64,000 nucleotides of DNA from Gammaproteobacteria bacterium (GTDB lineage Bacteria > Pseudomonadota > Gammaproteobacteria > Pseudomonadales > Ketobacteraceae): the NCBI GenBank assembly GCA_013178375.1, contig JABLXQ010000007.1, positions 1 through 64,000 on the forward strand. Reading direction: 5' to 3'. Positions 46,269-54,883 of this stretch are shown in pieces (within the stretch, counting starts at the first letter, position 1; every line of letters starts with the position of its first letter). The notes below the pieces were generated by a model. That model was not told the DNA's origin and did no database searches. It saw nothing but the letters and a program-made list of their open reading frames with translations. Position numbers and translations under genes: made by a program.

Positions 46269-47060
46269 TTACGCGCGCTGGCTGGAGCAGGAAATGATTT
46301 CGCCGGTGAGATAGCTGGAATAATCCGACGCCAGAAACACCATGATGTTCGCCACTTCCCACACTTCGGCACCGCGGCCATAGGCTTCACGGCCTTCCAG
46401 TTCTGCCAGCAGTTCTGCCGGCGCGGATTTCTTCAGCATGGGATGCACGGCCAGCGACGGCGACACCGCGTTGATGCGCACGCCGAATTCAGCGGCTTCC
46501 AGTGCCGCGCAGCGGGTCAGCGCCATCACGCCAGCCTTGGCAGCAGCATAGTGAGACTGTTCCTTCTGCGCACGCCAGCCCAGTACCGAGGCATTATTCA
46601 CGATCACGCCGCCATTGCCGCGCGCCTTCATGATTTTCAGCATGTAGCGGGTCATACGCATGGTGCCGTTGAGCGTCACATCGATGACTTTATTCCACTC
46701 GCTGTCTTCCATGTCGATCAACGCCTTGGTGGTGCCCAGGCCGGCGTTGTTGATCAGCACATCGACGCCCTGCAATTTGTCTTCGGCAAAGTTGATCAGC
46801 GTCTGCACGTCGTCCTCGACCGCCACGTTGCCGATCTGGCCGTACACCTTGTCAAAACCGGTTTCTTCTTTCAGCTTCTGTATTGACTGTTCCAGCCGGC
46901 CGGCGTGGATGTCACTGATCACAATGCCGCGGCAACCTTCCTCGATACATTTTTTCGCCGCCGCGAAACCGATGCCGGCACCGGCAGCAGCAGTAATCAG
47001 CACGGATTTGCCTTTCAGCAGGCCATGGCCGGGCACGTAGGTGGGATTGTGGATATCCAT
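46269..47060 (-). CDS. ipdF: IpdF-type short-chain dehydrogenase
   Basis: SDR of 263 residues closely similar to mycobacterial IpdF, which oxidises or reduces the 5-hydroxyl of the HIP-CoA-derived bicycle early in C/D-ring degradation. Shared segments are GHGLLKGKSVLITAAAGAG, NNASVLGWRAQKEQSHYAAA and LASDYSSYLTGEIIS; the catalytic Tyr/Lys are in YAAAK. ATG 47060 gives the family's usual N-terminus. It lies between the MaoC gene and an acyl-CoA dehydrogenase like FadE30, the same neighbour order as Rv3559c-Rv3560c. Confidence 0.92.
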   Translation of the reverse strand: MDIHNPTYVPGHGLLKGKSVLITAAAGAGIGFAAAKKCIEEGCRGIVISDIHAGRLEQSIQKLKEETGFDKVYGQIGNVAVEDDVQTLINFAEDKLQGVDVLINNAGLGTTKALIDMEDSEWNKVIDVTLNGTMRMTRYMLKIMKARGNGGVIVNNASVLGWRAQKEQSHYAAAKAGVMALTRCAALEAAEFGVRINAVSPSLAVHPMLKKSAPAELLAELEGREAYGRGAEVWEVANIMVFLASDYSSYLTGEIISCSSQRA

Positions 47061-47127
47061 AGTGAACCCTCGTAATGTGTGTCGGAGCACTTGGTCTGGT
47101 AGTACCAGACCAAGCCCTCCTCTATAT

Positions 47128-48321
47128 CTATCCGCGCGGCTCTTTGGGCATGCCCAGGCCGCGTTCAGCAATGATGTTGCGTTGAATCTGGTTGGTGCCG
47201 CCGTAGATGGTGTCGGAGCGGGTGAACAAATACAGCGCCTGCAACCGGTTCAGTTGATAGGGCTCTGCTTCCAGGATCTGGCTTTCCGGACCCATCACAT
47301 CCATCGCCAGTTCGCCCAGATCGCGGTGCCAGGTGGCCCAGAACAGTTTGTAGATCAGCGCTTCCTTCTGCAGCGAGCCGTCACTGCCAGACTGGCCGGA
47401 CAGCATGCGCAACGAGTTGTAGCGCATGATCTTCAGTTCGGCATGGGCCTTCGCGATGCGCTGACGCAGTACGGGATTTTTATCGGCACCATTCTGCTTG
47501 GCAACGGCGATGATCTCGTTCAGTTCGTTCTGGAACTGCATCTGCTGGCCGAGGGTGGAAACACCGCGCTCGAAACCCAGCAGACCCATCGCCACTTTCC
47601 AGCCATCACCGGGCTTGCCGACGATATCATCGGCAGCGCACTCCGCGTCGTCGAAAAACACTTCGTTGAATTCGCAGGTGCCGGTGATCTGCTGGATCGG
47701 CCGCACGGTGATGCCGGGCTGATCCATTTTCAGCAGGAAGAAACCGAGCCCCTTGTGGGCGCTGGATTCCGGATCGGTGCGCGCGATGACAAAAATGTAA
47801 TCCGCTTCATGGGCCAGCGACGTCCACACTTTCTGGCCGTTCAGCAGCCATTTGTTTTTCTGTGCATCGAAGCGCGCTCGGGTTTTCACGTTGGCCAGAT
47901 CGGAACCAGCACCGGGTTCGGAATAACCCTGACACCAGAGTTCCGTGCCCGCCACAATGCCCGGCAGATATTTCTGCTTCTGCGCGTCGGTACCAAACGC
48001 AATGATGGTAGGCCCTGCCAGACCTTCGCCGATATGGCCGACACGACCCGGCCCACCAGCACGGGCATATTCCTCGAAGAAAATAACCTGCTGCTCGATG
48101 CTGCAGCCACGGCCGCCATACTGCTTCGGCCAGCCGACGCAGGTCCAGCCGCCTTGGGCCAGCTTGCGTTCCCACTGCTGGCGCTCTGCCTGGAACATGT
48201 GTTCGTCACCAGGGCCACCGCGAAATTTCAGTTGGGCGAATTCACCGGTGAGATTGGCCTGCAGCCAGCCGGCCACTTCCTGGCGGAATGCTTCATCCTG
48301 CGCACTGAAACTCAATTTCAT
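47128..48321 (-). CDS. fadE30: Acyl-CoA dehydrogenase, FadE30-like
   Basis: Flavoprotein of 397 residues, FadE30-like by similarity and by its place beside ipdF. It would desaturate a C/D-ring CoA thioester. Typical features are YSEPGAGSDLA, LNGQKVWTS and the C-terminal RNIIAERGLGMP. At the position where ordinary acyl-CoA dehydrogenases have the catalytic Glu (YEGT), it reads YGGT, so the base must come from elsewhere, as in the alpha chains of steroid-type heteromeric dehydrogenases. It overlaps the next upstream dehydrogenase by 4 bases (ATGA), suggesting a heteromer. Confidence 0.85.
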   Translation of the reverse strand: MKLSFSAQDEAFRQEVAGWLQANLTGEFAQLKFRGGPGDEHMFQAERQQWERKLAQGGWTCVGWPKQYGGRGCSIEQQVIFFEEYARAGGPGRVGHIGEGLAGPTIIAFGTDAQKQKYLPGIVAGTELWCQGYSEPGAGSDLANVKTRARFDAQKNKWLLNGQKVWTSLAHEADYIFVIARTDPESSAHKGLGFFLLKMDQPGITVRPIQQITGTCEFNEVFFDDAECAADDIVGKPGDGWKVAMGLLGFERGVSTLGQQMQFQNELNEIIAVAKQNGADKNPVLRQRIAKAHAELKIMRYNSLRMLSGQSGSDGSLQKEALIYKLFWATWHRDLGELAMDVMGPESQILEAEPYQLNRLQALYLFTRSDTIYGGTNQIQRNIIAERGLGMPKEPRG

Positions 48322-49523
48322 GCTGCTGCTCCGTTCCGGTTATCCAGCACAATCTGCGCCAGCCGTTCACGGTGCCATGCACCATTGCCCAGGTAGTGTT
48401 CGCTGGCCTTGGCGCGCTTGAAATGCAGATGCACATCGTATTCCCAGGTAAAGCCGACGCCGCCATACATCTGCAGAGCATCGCCGGCATTTTTGAAATA
48501 GGTGTCGGAACAATAGGATTTGGCGATGCTGGCAGCTTCGGGTAATTCCGCTGCCAGCGGTGCCGGTCTGCCCTGCGCAGCCTCCAGTGCTTCCTGCGCA
48601 ACGCAGGCTGCGTAATACACGCCGGACCGCGCCACTTCCACCCGCGTCATCATGTCCGCCGCCTTGTGCTTGATGGCCTGGAAGCTGGCGATGCTGCGGC
48701 CGAACTGCACCCGCTCCTTGGTATAGGCCACGGCCATGTCGAGCACGGTCTGGGCACCGCCCAGTTGCTCCGCCGCCAATGCCACCGTGGCCAGATTCAG
48801 AATCTGTTGCAGTTGTGGGCCCGCTTTGCCTTCAGCGCCCATCAGTGCCGACTCCGGCACGTGCAGATTGTGCAGCACGATGTCCGCCTGCTTGCGTGTC
48901 TGGTCCATGGTGGGTTGCTGTTGACGCACAATACCGGCGGTGGACGCTGGCACGATGAACAGGCTGATGCCGTCATTGCCAACAGAAGCCGTCCGGCGCG
49001 CGGCGATGATCAACAGTTCGCTGCTGGCGCCGTCCACGACATATTTTAACGTGCCATTCAGGATGAAATGATCGCCATGGTGTTCGTAAACAGCGTCAAC
49101 CGCTGCTGCATCCCACTGCCCGCCGTGGTGTGCTGAAGCGGCACCTGCAAAGGCCAGCGTTGCCGTCATGCCTGCGTTGATTTTCGGCAGATACTCTGCC
49201 TGTTGCGATTCGGTACCTGCCACCAGAAGTGATGTAATACCAAAACAAACCGTGGCATAAAACGGGCTGCACAACAGAAAGCGGCCCATCTGTTCCTGCA
49301 ACGCCACCAGCTCCACAATGCCCAGCCCCAGACCGCCATGCGCTTCCGGAATCAGCGTGGACTGCCAGCCCAGGTCACGACAGATGCTGCGCCACAAATC
49401 GGGATCATAACCGGTGTCGGTGGCCATGGCCGCGCGCACCGCCTGACTGGTGGACACTTCCATCAGAAAGGATTCGGCAGAATCGCGAATCATGATCTGT
49501 TCATCGGTGAAAGCAAAATGCAT
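48318..49523 (-). CDS. Acyl-CoA dehydrogenase, probable partner subunit
   Basis: Acyl-CoA dehydrogenase fold of 401 residues with a diverged active site: the C-terminal motif reads YGGVGFTWEYDVHLHFKRA, not YEGT, and the central FAD-contact segment is degenerate. This is typical of the beta-type subunits of steroid dehydrogenases, which pair with an alpha chain. The 4-base overlap with the FadE30-like gene makes that the likely partner. ATG 49523 starts MHFAFTDEQIMIRD, which is standard for the family. Confidence 0.85.
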   Translation of the reverse strand: MHFAFTDEQIMIRDSAESFLMEVSTSQAVRAAMATDTGYDPDLWRSICRDLGWQSTLIPEAHGGLGLGIVELVALQEQMGRFLLCSPFYATVCFGITSLLVAGTESQQAEYLPKINAGMTATLAFAGAASAHHGGQWDAAAVDAVYEHHGDHFILNGTLKYVVDGASSELLIIAARRTASVGNDGISLFIVPASTAGIVRQQQPTMDQTRKQADIVLHNLHVPESALMGAEGKAGPQLQQILNLATVALAAEQLGGAQTVLDMAVAYTKERVQFGRSIASFQAIKHKAADMMTRVEVARSGVYYAACVAQEALEAAQGRPAPLAAELPEAASIAKSYCSDTYFKNAGDALQMYGGVGFTWEYDVHLHFKRAKASEHYLGNGAWHRERLAQIVLDNRNGAAA

Positions 49524-49606
49524 AACGCTGTCCGCTGGAATTGCTGAATAAAAAACAGGGAGCCCGGCAAGAAACGGGTAGCGTCCGGGCTCCCCAAAAC
49601 CGTTGC

Positions 49607-50485
49607 CTAGCTGCCGTATACCTTCTGCGCCGGCACTTCCTTGCTTAACAGTTCGTCCATGGCCGACGCGATTTCCGCCGGCTCCCAGCGGGCGCCCTTG
49701 TCGACGCCTTTGGTGGTGCGCCAGCCGTCGGCGATGGAAATTTTTCCGCCTTCCACTTCAAACACGCGGCCGGTTATGGCGGCGGATTCCTCGCTGCCCA
49801 GCCACACCACCAGCGGTGCGACGTTGGCGGGATCATAATGATCAAAACCGCCTTCGGGCTTTTTCATCATGTCGGCAAAAACGTCTTCGGTCATGCCGGT
49901 GCGGGCAGCGGGGGCCAGTGCGTTGGCGGTGACGCCGTAGCGCTTCAGTTCAGCGGCCTGGTTCAGCGTGAGCGAGGCAATACCGCCCTTTGCCGCAGCG
50001 TAATTCGACTGCCCCACCGAACCGTTGAGGCCGGCACCGGACGAGGTGTTGATGATGCGCGCGTTGACTTTCTTGCCCTGCTTGGTCTGGTCGCGCCAGT
50101 ACTGCACGGCGTGGCTGGAAATGCAGAAATGGCCTTTCAGGTGGACTGCGATCACTGCGTCCCAGTCGGCTTCGGTCATGGACGCGAACATTTTGTCGCG
50201 GCAGATACCGGCGTTATTCACCACCACGTGCAGATCGCCGTAGGTTTGCACGGCCTGTTGTACCGCGTTGAGAGAATCGGCGTAGTCGGTGATGTTGGAA
50301 GTGTTCACGATCGCCTCGCCACCGGCAGCCTTGATCGCATCCACGGTGCGCTGGGCGGCATCGCGGTTGATGTCATTCACCACGACCTTGGCGCCTTCCG
50401 CTGCGAACGCTTTGGCGTAGGCAGCACCCAGGCCGCCACCGGCGCCGGTGATGATCACAACGCGATTCTGACAGATTCCACTCAT
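49607..50485 (-). CDS. Short-chain dehydrogenase (HSD17B4 / Rv3548c-like)
   Basis: SDR of 292 residues with TGAGGGLG cofactor loop, NNAG, and Tyr/Lys in SNYAAAKGG. Length and the C-terminal extension (about 255-292) fit the 17-beta-hydroxysteroid dehydrogenase type 4 / 3-hydroxyacyl-CoA dehydrogenase group found in steroid clusters. It should oxidise a 3-hydroxyacyl-CoA to the keto form ahead of a thiolase, here probably FadA6 encoded just upstream. ATG 50485 begins MSGICQNRVVIITGAG. The gap to fadA6 holds a short tandem repeat. Confidence 0.87.
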   Translation of the reverse strand: MSGICQNRVVIITGAGGGLGAAYAKAFAAEGAKVVVNDINRDAAQRTVDAIKAAGGEAIVNTSNITDYADSLNAVQQAVQTYGDLHVVVNNAGICRDKMFASMTEADWDAVIAVHLKGHFCISSHAVQYWRDQTKQGKKVNARIINTSSGAGLNGSVGQSNYAAAKGGIASLTLNQAAELKRYGVTANALAPAARTGMTEDVFADMMKKPEGGFDHYDPANVAPLVVWLGSEESAAITGRVFEVEGGKISIADGWRTTKGVDKGARWEPAEIASAMDELLSKEVPAQKVYGS

Positions 50486-50545
50486 GGTCTTTTCCTCGAA
50501 TTATTTCCGCTTGCTGGCGTTTTGTTTTAACAGCCGCTCAGCTCT

Positions 50546-50591
50546 TTATAAACGTTCAACTCTTTTATAAACGCTCAGCTCTTTATAAACG
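50546..50591 (-). repeat. Tandem repeat copying the stop-codon end of fadA6
   Basis: On the minus strand CGTTTATAA, which contains the last codons and TAA stop of fadA6, occurs at 50591-50583, 50573-50565 and 50554-50546. The spacing is 18 and 19 bases with similar bases between (AGAGCTGAG / AAGAGTTGAA). The first copy is in the gene and the other two follow it. Confidence 0.8.
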
Positions 50592-51731
50592 TTCGATGAT
50601 GGTCACATTGGCCTGACCGCCGCCTTCGCACATGGTTTGCAGGCCATAGCGACCGCCGGTGCGTTCCAGTTCGTGCAGCAATGTGGTCATCAGTTTGGTG
50701 CCAGTGGCGCCCAGCGGATGGCCCAGTGCAATAGCGCCGCCGTTGACGTTGGTGCGGGCGTGGTCGTAACCAGTTTCTTTCAGCCAGGCCATGACGACAG
50801 ACGCAAAGGCTTCGTTGATTTCCACCAGATCGATGTCCGCCATAGTCATGCCGCATTTTTTCAGTGCGTACTGAGTCGCATTGATCGGCGCGGTGAGCAT
50901 CCAGATGGGATCATCCGCGCGCACGGACATGTGGTGAATACGGGCGCGGGGCGTCAGGTTGTAACGCTTCAGTGCGGCTTCGGACACAACCAGCACGGCC
51001 GATGCAGCATCGCAGGTTTGCGACGACACGGCGGCGGTGACTTTTTCACAGCCGAACAGGAATTCCAGCTCCGCCATTTTTTCCAGGGTGGAGACGCGCG
51101 GGGTTTCGTCCATGCTGACGCCGGCGAGTGGCACGATTTCGCGGTCGAAGCGGCCTTCCTTGATGGCCCGCAACGCGCGGTTGTGGGATTCCAGCGAGTA
51201 GATTTCCAGATCCTTGCGCGACAGATTCCACTTGTCAGCAATCATCTGCGCCGAGCGGAATTGTGTGGGTGGCTCGCTGCCGTAGCGTTCAACCCAGCCT
51301 TTGGAGCCGGTGAACGGATCGCGAAAACCCAGCGGTTCGGCGCAGGTCATGGCGGAAGAAATCGGAATCTGCGTCATGGTCTGCACGCCACCGGCGACGA
51401 TGACATCCATGGTGCCGGACATGATGGCCTGCGCGGCGAAATGCACTGCCTGTTGCGAAGAGCCACACTGGCGGTCGATGGTGGTGCCGGGCACTTCCTG
51501 GCTCAAACCGGCCGCCAGCCAGCAGGTGCGGGCGATGTCGCCGGCCAGGGGACCGATGGTGTCGACGCAGCCGAAGATGACGTCGTCATATTCGTTGTCG
51601 GGGATGCCGTTGCGTTCGACGATGTGTTTGAGAACGTGGGCACCCAGATCGGCCCCGTGCACCTGGGACAATCCGCCCTTGCGGCGGCCAGTGGGGGTTC
51701 GGAGTGCGTCTACGATATAGGCTTCGGCCAT
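50583..51731 (-). CDS. fadA6: Thiolase FadA6
   Basis: Thiolase of 382 residues very similar to mycobacterial FadA6 of the KstR2 regulon, which acts in the last steps of C/D-ring breakdown. Matching segments are [13 protein letters not shown] (nucleophilic Cys), [30 protein letters not shown] (His) and [28 protein letters not shown] ending (second Cys). ATG 51731 starts [13 protein letters not shown], as in the family. Both flanking gaps carry tandem repeats derived from gene ends, which is unusual within a compact operon. Confidence 0.95.
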   Translation of the reverse strand: MAEAYIVDALRTPTGRRKGGLSQVHGADLGAHVLKHIVERNGIPDNEYDDVIFGCVDTIGPLAGDIARTCWLAAGLSQEVPGTTIDRQCGSSQQAVHFAAQAIMSGTMDVIVAGGVQTMTQIPISSAMTCAEPLGFRDPFTGSKGWVERYGSEPPTQFRSAQMIADKWNLSRKDLEIYSLESHNRALRAIKEGRFDREIVPLAGVSMDETPRVSTLEKMAELEFLFGCEKVTAAVSSQTCDAASAVLVVSEAALKRYNLTPRARIHHMSVRADDPIWMLTAPINATQYALKKCGMTMADIDLVEINEAFASVVMAWLKETGYDHARTNVNGGAIALGHPLGATGTKLMTTLLHELERTGGRYGLQTMCEGGGQANVTIIERL

Positions 51732-51767
51732 GACTGAATTCTCTGTGGTGTGTTCTGTGTAATTTCT

Positions 51768-51811
51768 TTACGCGACTGTAATTTGATTACGCGGCTATAG
51801 TTTAATTACGC
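51768..51811 (-). repeat. 19-bp tandem repeat copying the stop-codon end of the upstream dehydrogenase
   Basis: On the minus strand GCGTAA, the last codon and stop of the 51806 gene, occurs at 51811-51806, 51792-51787 and 51773-51768, exactly 19 bases apart. The intervening bases are similar (TTAAACTATAGCC, TCAAATTACAGTC). It lies between this gene and fadA6. Confidence 0.8.
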
Positions 51812-52873
51812 TACCTGCTCGCCAAACGTTTTGTCTGCACCAATCTTCGCATTCGGATTCATCAGCCATTGATGCAGGCGACTCTTGTGAAATCCGGCGT
51901 GGCCCCAGAATTTGTCCAGCGCCCAGGCCCGCTTCATGAAAATGTGCAGATCGCATTCCCAGGTGTAACCCATCGCACCATGGGATTGAATGCTGTTTTT
52001 CGCTGCCAGCAACGCTGCTTCTCCCGCTGCAACCTTGGCGTGCGACACGGCGAAGTCCGCATGTACCGGACGCTTGCTGACGGTGTAAGCCGCGCGATAC
52101 AGTGTGGGCTTGGCGAATTCGATTTTCACTGCGCAGTTGGCCATGTGATGTTTCAGCGCCTGGTTGCTGCCAATGGGTTTGCCGAACTGGTGGCGATCCG
52201 ACGTATATTTCACCGTCATCTGCACCATGGCTTCCGCCAGGCCGATCAGTTGCGCCGCCGCGCCCAGCGCGCCGCGATTCAAAGTGGCCGCCAGCAAGGC
52301 GACACCTTCGGGGCCACTCACCAGACAGGTTTCGTCGTTGGCACTCCACTCCACCGCAAACAGGCGGCGGGAAGGATCGACGCTTGCCTGTGCAACAAGT
52401 TTCACCTGATCCCGTGGCACCAGATGAATCTGGTTGCCGGACGGCAGCAGCAGAAAATCCGCAACGTGGGCATCGCACACCAGATTGTTGGCAGCGTGGC
52501 CGATCGCTATTTTGCGCTCGCCCGTGGCAATTTTTTCCAGCAGCGATGCACAGCGGGAATCGCGCTGCGCCAGGGTTGCCAGCAGCGGTGTGGCCACCAG
52601 CGCGGTTTCCACCAGCGGCTCCGGCAACGCAACCTGACCGCAGGCTTGTGCCAGCAGCACGAAATCCAGTTCGTTCATGCCCAGGCCACCGAATTGCTCC
52701 GGCACCAGCATGGCGGTTACACCCAGGTTCACCAGTTGCTGCCAGCGTTCATCACTGCGGCCAGTGTCCAGCTCCCAGGATTTGCGCACGGCGGCGGGCG
52801 TCACTTCCTGCTGCAGAAATTCCTGCACGCTCTTGCAGAACAGCAGCTGGTCATCGGTAAAGGTAAAGTCCAT
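51806..52873 (-). CDS. Acyl-CoA dehydrogenase, short FadE32/FadE33-like subunit
   Basis: Acyl-CoA dehydrogenase fold of 355 residues, shorter than usual, with much of the middle beta domain trimmed and a C-terminal QSHGAMGYTWECDLHIFMKR in place of YEGT. That is the look of the short beta-type subunits in the actinobacterial cluster (FadE32 or FadE33), which pair with FadE31 or another alpha chain. It lies 9 bases downstream of the FadE31-like gene. ATG 52873 begins MDFTFTDDQLLF. Confidence 0.83.
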   Translation of the reverse strand: MDFTFTDDQLLFCKSVQEFLQQEVTPAAVRKSWELDTGRSDERWQQLVNLGVTAMLVPEQFGGLGMNELDFVLLAQACGQVALPEPLVETALVATPLLATLAQRDSRCASLLEKIATGERKIAIGHAANNLVCDAHVADFLLLPSGNQIHLVPRDQVKLVAQASVDPSRRLFAVEWSANDETCLVSGPEGVALLAATLNRGALGAAAQLIGLAEAMVQMTVKYTSDRHQFGKPIGSNQALKHHMANCAVKIEFAKPTLYRAAYTVSKRPVHADFAVSHAKVAAGEAALLAAKNSIQSHGAMGYTWECDLHIFMKRAWALDKFWGHAGFHKSRLHQWLMNPNAKIGADKTFGEQVA

Positions 52874-52882
52874 GCTGCACTC

Positions 52883-54046
52883 CTATTTGCGCGGCATGCC
52901 CAGCATGCGCTCGGCAATGATGTTGCGTTGGATTTCGTTGGTGCCGGCATAGATGGGACCGGACTGGGCAAACAGGAAACCATCCAGCCAGGTGCCCACA
53001 TCGCCAGCCGCAGAAGAGTGCGGCAGCAGTTCCGCCCGCGCCGCCAGAATGCTCATGGCGGTTTCGTGCATGTGCTGGTCCAGTTCCGACCAGAAAATCT
53101 TGTTCACCGACGATTCCGGCCCGATCTTGCCGCCGCTCATCAGCCGCGATGCGGTTTGATAGGTGGCCAGCGCGTAGGCTTCCGCATCCATGAAGGATTT
53201 CACCACGGCGTCTTCAATGCTGAGATCCACGATGTCGTTGCGGTGTTCACGGTACAGGGCCACCAGACGCTTTGCGGTTTCCTGGAAGCGGGCGGGCGAT
53301 CGCAGCATCAGGCCGCGCTCGAAGCCGGCTGTGGACATGGCGATATTCCAGCCCTGCCCTTCGTTGCCCAGACGGTTGGCGACCGGCACGCGCACGTCAT
53401 CGAAAAATATCTCGGCGAAACCGGGCAGACCATTCAGTTGCGGAATCGGCCGCACGGTGACGCCCGGCGCATTCAGCGGCACGAAAATAAACGACAGACC
53501 GTGGTGTTTGTCGGATGCCGGATCGGTGCGGAAGATGCAGAACACCCAGTCCGCAAACACCGCGCGGGTGGACCAGACTTTCTGGCCGTTGATGACGTAC
53601 TCATCGCCGTCGCGAATCGCTTTCGAGCGGATTGCCGCCATGTCGCTGCCAGCACCCGGTTCCGACCAGCCCTGCGCCCACATTTCCTCGCCGCTGGCCA
53701 TTTTGGTGATGAAGCGCGCCTTCTGTTCCGGCGTGCCGTATTCCATCAACGTGGGGCCCAGCAGGAAGATGCCATTCTGGTTGACCCTCAGCGGCGCCTG
53801 GGCGCGGTAATATTCTTCTTCAAAAATCAGCCACTCGATCAGATTGCAGCCCCGGCCACCATATTCCTTCGGCCAGGTCACCATGCCCCAGTTGCCCTTG
53901 GCCAGGGTCTGTTCCCACTGGCGGTGCTGCTCAAAACCTTCCTTCGTGTCGAAGGATTGCAGGGGCCGGGCGGGAACATGCTGCTCCAGCCAGCTGCGCA
54001 CTTCCTTGCGAAAGGCGATCTGTTCTGCGGTGTAATTCAGATCCAT
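52883..54046 (-). CDS. fadE31: Acyl-CoA dehydrogenase, FadE31-like
   Basis: Flavoprotein of 387 residues, like mycobacterial FadE31 along its length (WSEPGAGSDMAA, INGQKVWSTRAVF, FERGLMLRSPARF, GPIYAGTNEIQRNIIAER). YAGT replaces the YEGT catalytic motif, so it belongs to the heteromeric steroid type. It should form an alpha-beta dehydrogenase with the 51806 product and act on a ring-opened C/D-ring CoA ester. ATG 54046 starts MDLNYTAEQIAFR. Confidence 0.9.
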   Translation of the reverse strand: MDLNYTAEQIAFRKEVRSWLEQHVPARPLQSFDTKEGFEQHRQWEQTLAKGNWGMVTWPKEYGGRGCNLIEWLIFEEEYYRAQAPLRVNQNGIFLLGPTLMEYGTPEQKARFITKMASGEEMWAQGWSEPGAGSDMAAIRSKAIRDGDEYVINGQKVWSTRAVFADWVFCIFRTDPASDKHHGLSFIFVPLNAPGVTVRPIPQLNGLPGFAEIFFDDVRVPVANRLGNEGQGWNIAMSTAGFERGLMLRSPARFQETAKRLVALYREHRNDIVDLSIEDAVVKSFMDAEAYALATYQTASRLMSGGKIGPESSVNKIFWSELDQHMHETAMSILAARAELLPHSSAAGDVGTWLDGFLFAQSGPIYAGTNEIQRNIIAERMLGMPRK

Positions 54047-54067
54047 GATGGAATACCTTTCTGCAAT

Positions 54068-54829
54068 TCAGCTTTTCTTGCCGGAAAATTCGGCGTCGCG
54101 TTTTTCCACGAAAGCATCGCGGGCTTCCTGCGAATCCTTTTCGCTGTAGGCCTGCAGGGTGAAGCCCTGTTCCCAGCGGTACTTGTCTTCCAGGTTGCCG
54201 TCTTCAATGCCGTTGAGCGCTTCTTTCGCCAGCTTGATCATGGGCGAACTTTTCTCGGCGATTTTGGCGGCGATGGCCAGCGCGGTTTCCCGCAGTTTTT
54301 CTTTCGGCACCACGCGCTCCACTGCGCCCAGGCGCCAGGCTTCCTGCGCGTCGATGAATTCGCCGGTGTAGTACATGAAGCGGACTTTCTGCACCGGGAA
54401 CATGCGCTGCAGGTGCGCGCCGCCACCCATGGCACCGCGATCCACTTCCGGCACGCCGAAACGCGCGCACTCGGATGCAATGATGATGTCCGCCGCGCCG
54501 GAAATGCCGATGCCGCCGCCCAGCACAAAGCCGTGCAGCGCCACGATCACGGGCTTGGGATTACGATGGATGGATTTGAAGGTATCGTAGTTGCCCTTGT
54601 TCACCGCGACGATTTTCGAGCTATCCGCCGCCAGTTCCTTGATGTCGACACCGGCGCAGAAACCCTTGCCTTCGGCACGGATGACGATCACGCGTGCATT
54701 ATCGTCGGCGCCCAGTTCGTCCAGCTTCGCCGAGATCGCCGCCCATTCCTTGCTGTTGAACGCGTTGACGGGCGGTTTGCAGAACACCAGCTCGGCAATA
54801 CCGTTGCTGATCGTGGTTTCAAAGGCCAT
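54068..54829 (-). CDS. echA20: Enoyl-CoA hydratase-family ring hydrolase EchA20
   Basis: Crotonase-fold protein of 253 residues similar to EchA20, which opens ring D of the HIP-derived CoA thioester by hydrolysis. The oxyanion-hole segments are FCAGVDIKEL and GGGIGISGAADI; the following ECARFGVPEVDRGAMGGGAHL is characteristic of EchA20 more than of ordinary hydratases. The tail YRWEQGFTLQAY agrees. ATG 54829 is the only good start. The gene lies between ipdC and fadE31, as expected for one pathway. Confidence 0.92.
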   Translation of the reverse strand: MAFETTISNGIAELVFCKPPVNAFNSKEWAAISAKLDELGADDNARVIVIRAEGKGFCAGVDIKELAADSSKIVAVNKGNYDTFKSIHRNPKPVIVALHGFVLGGGIGISGAADIIIASECARFGVPEVDRGAMGGGAHLQRMFPVQKVRFMYYTGEFIDAQEAWRLGAVERVVPKEKLRETALAIAAKIAEKSSPMIKLAKEALNGIEDGNLEDKYRWEQGFTLQAYSEKDSQEARDAFVEKRDAEFSGKKS

Positions 54830-54883
54830 GCAGGTGACTCCCGGTTTTCCAAAGCATCGTTATTTTTTTACCGGCGGTTCCGC

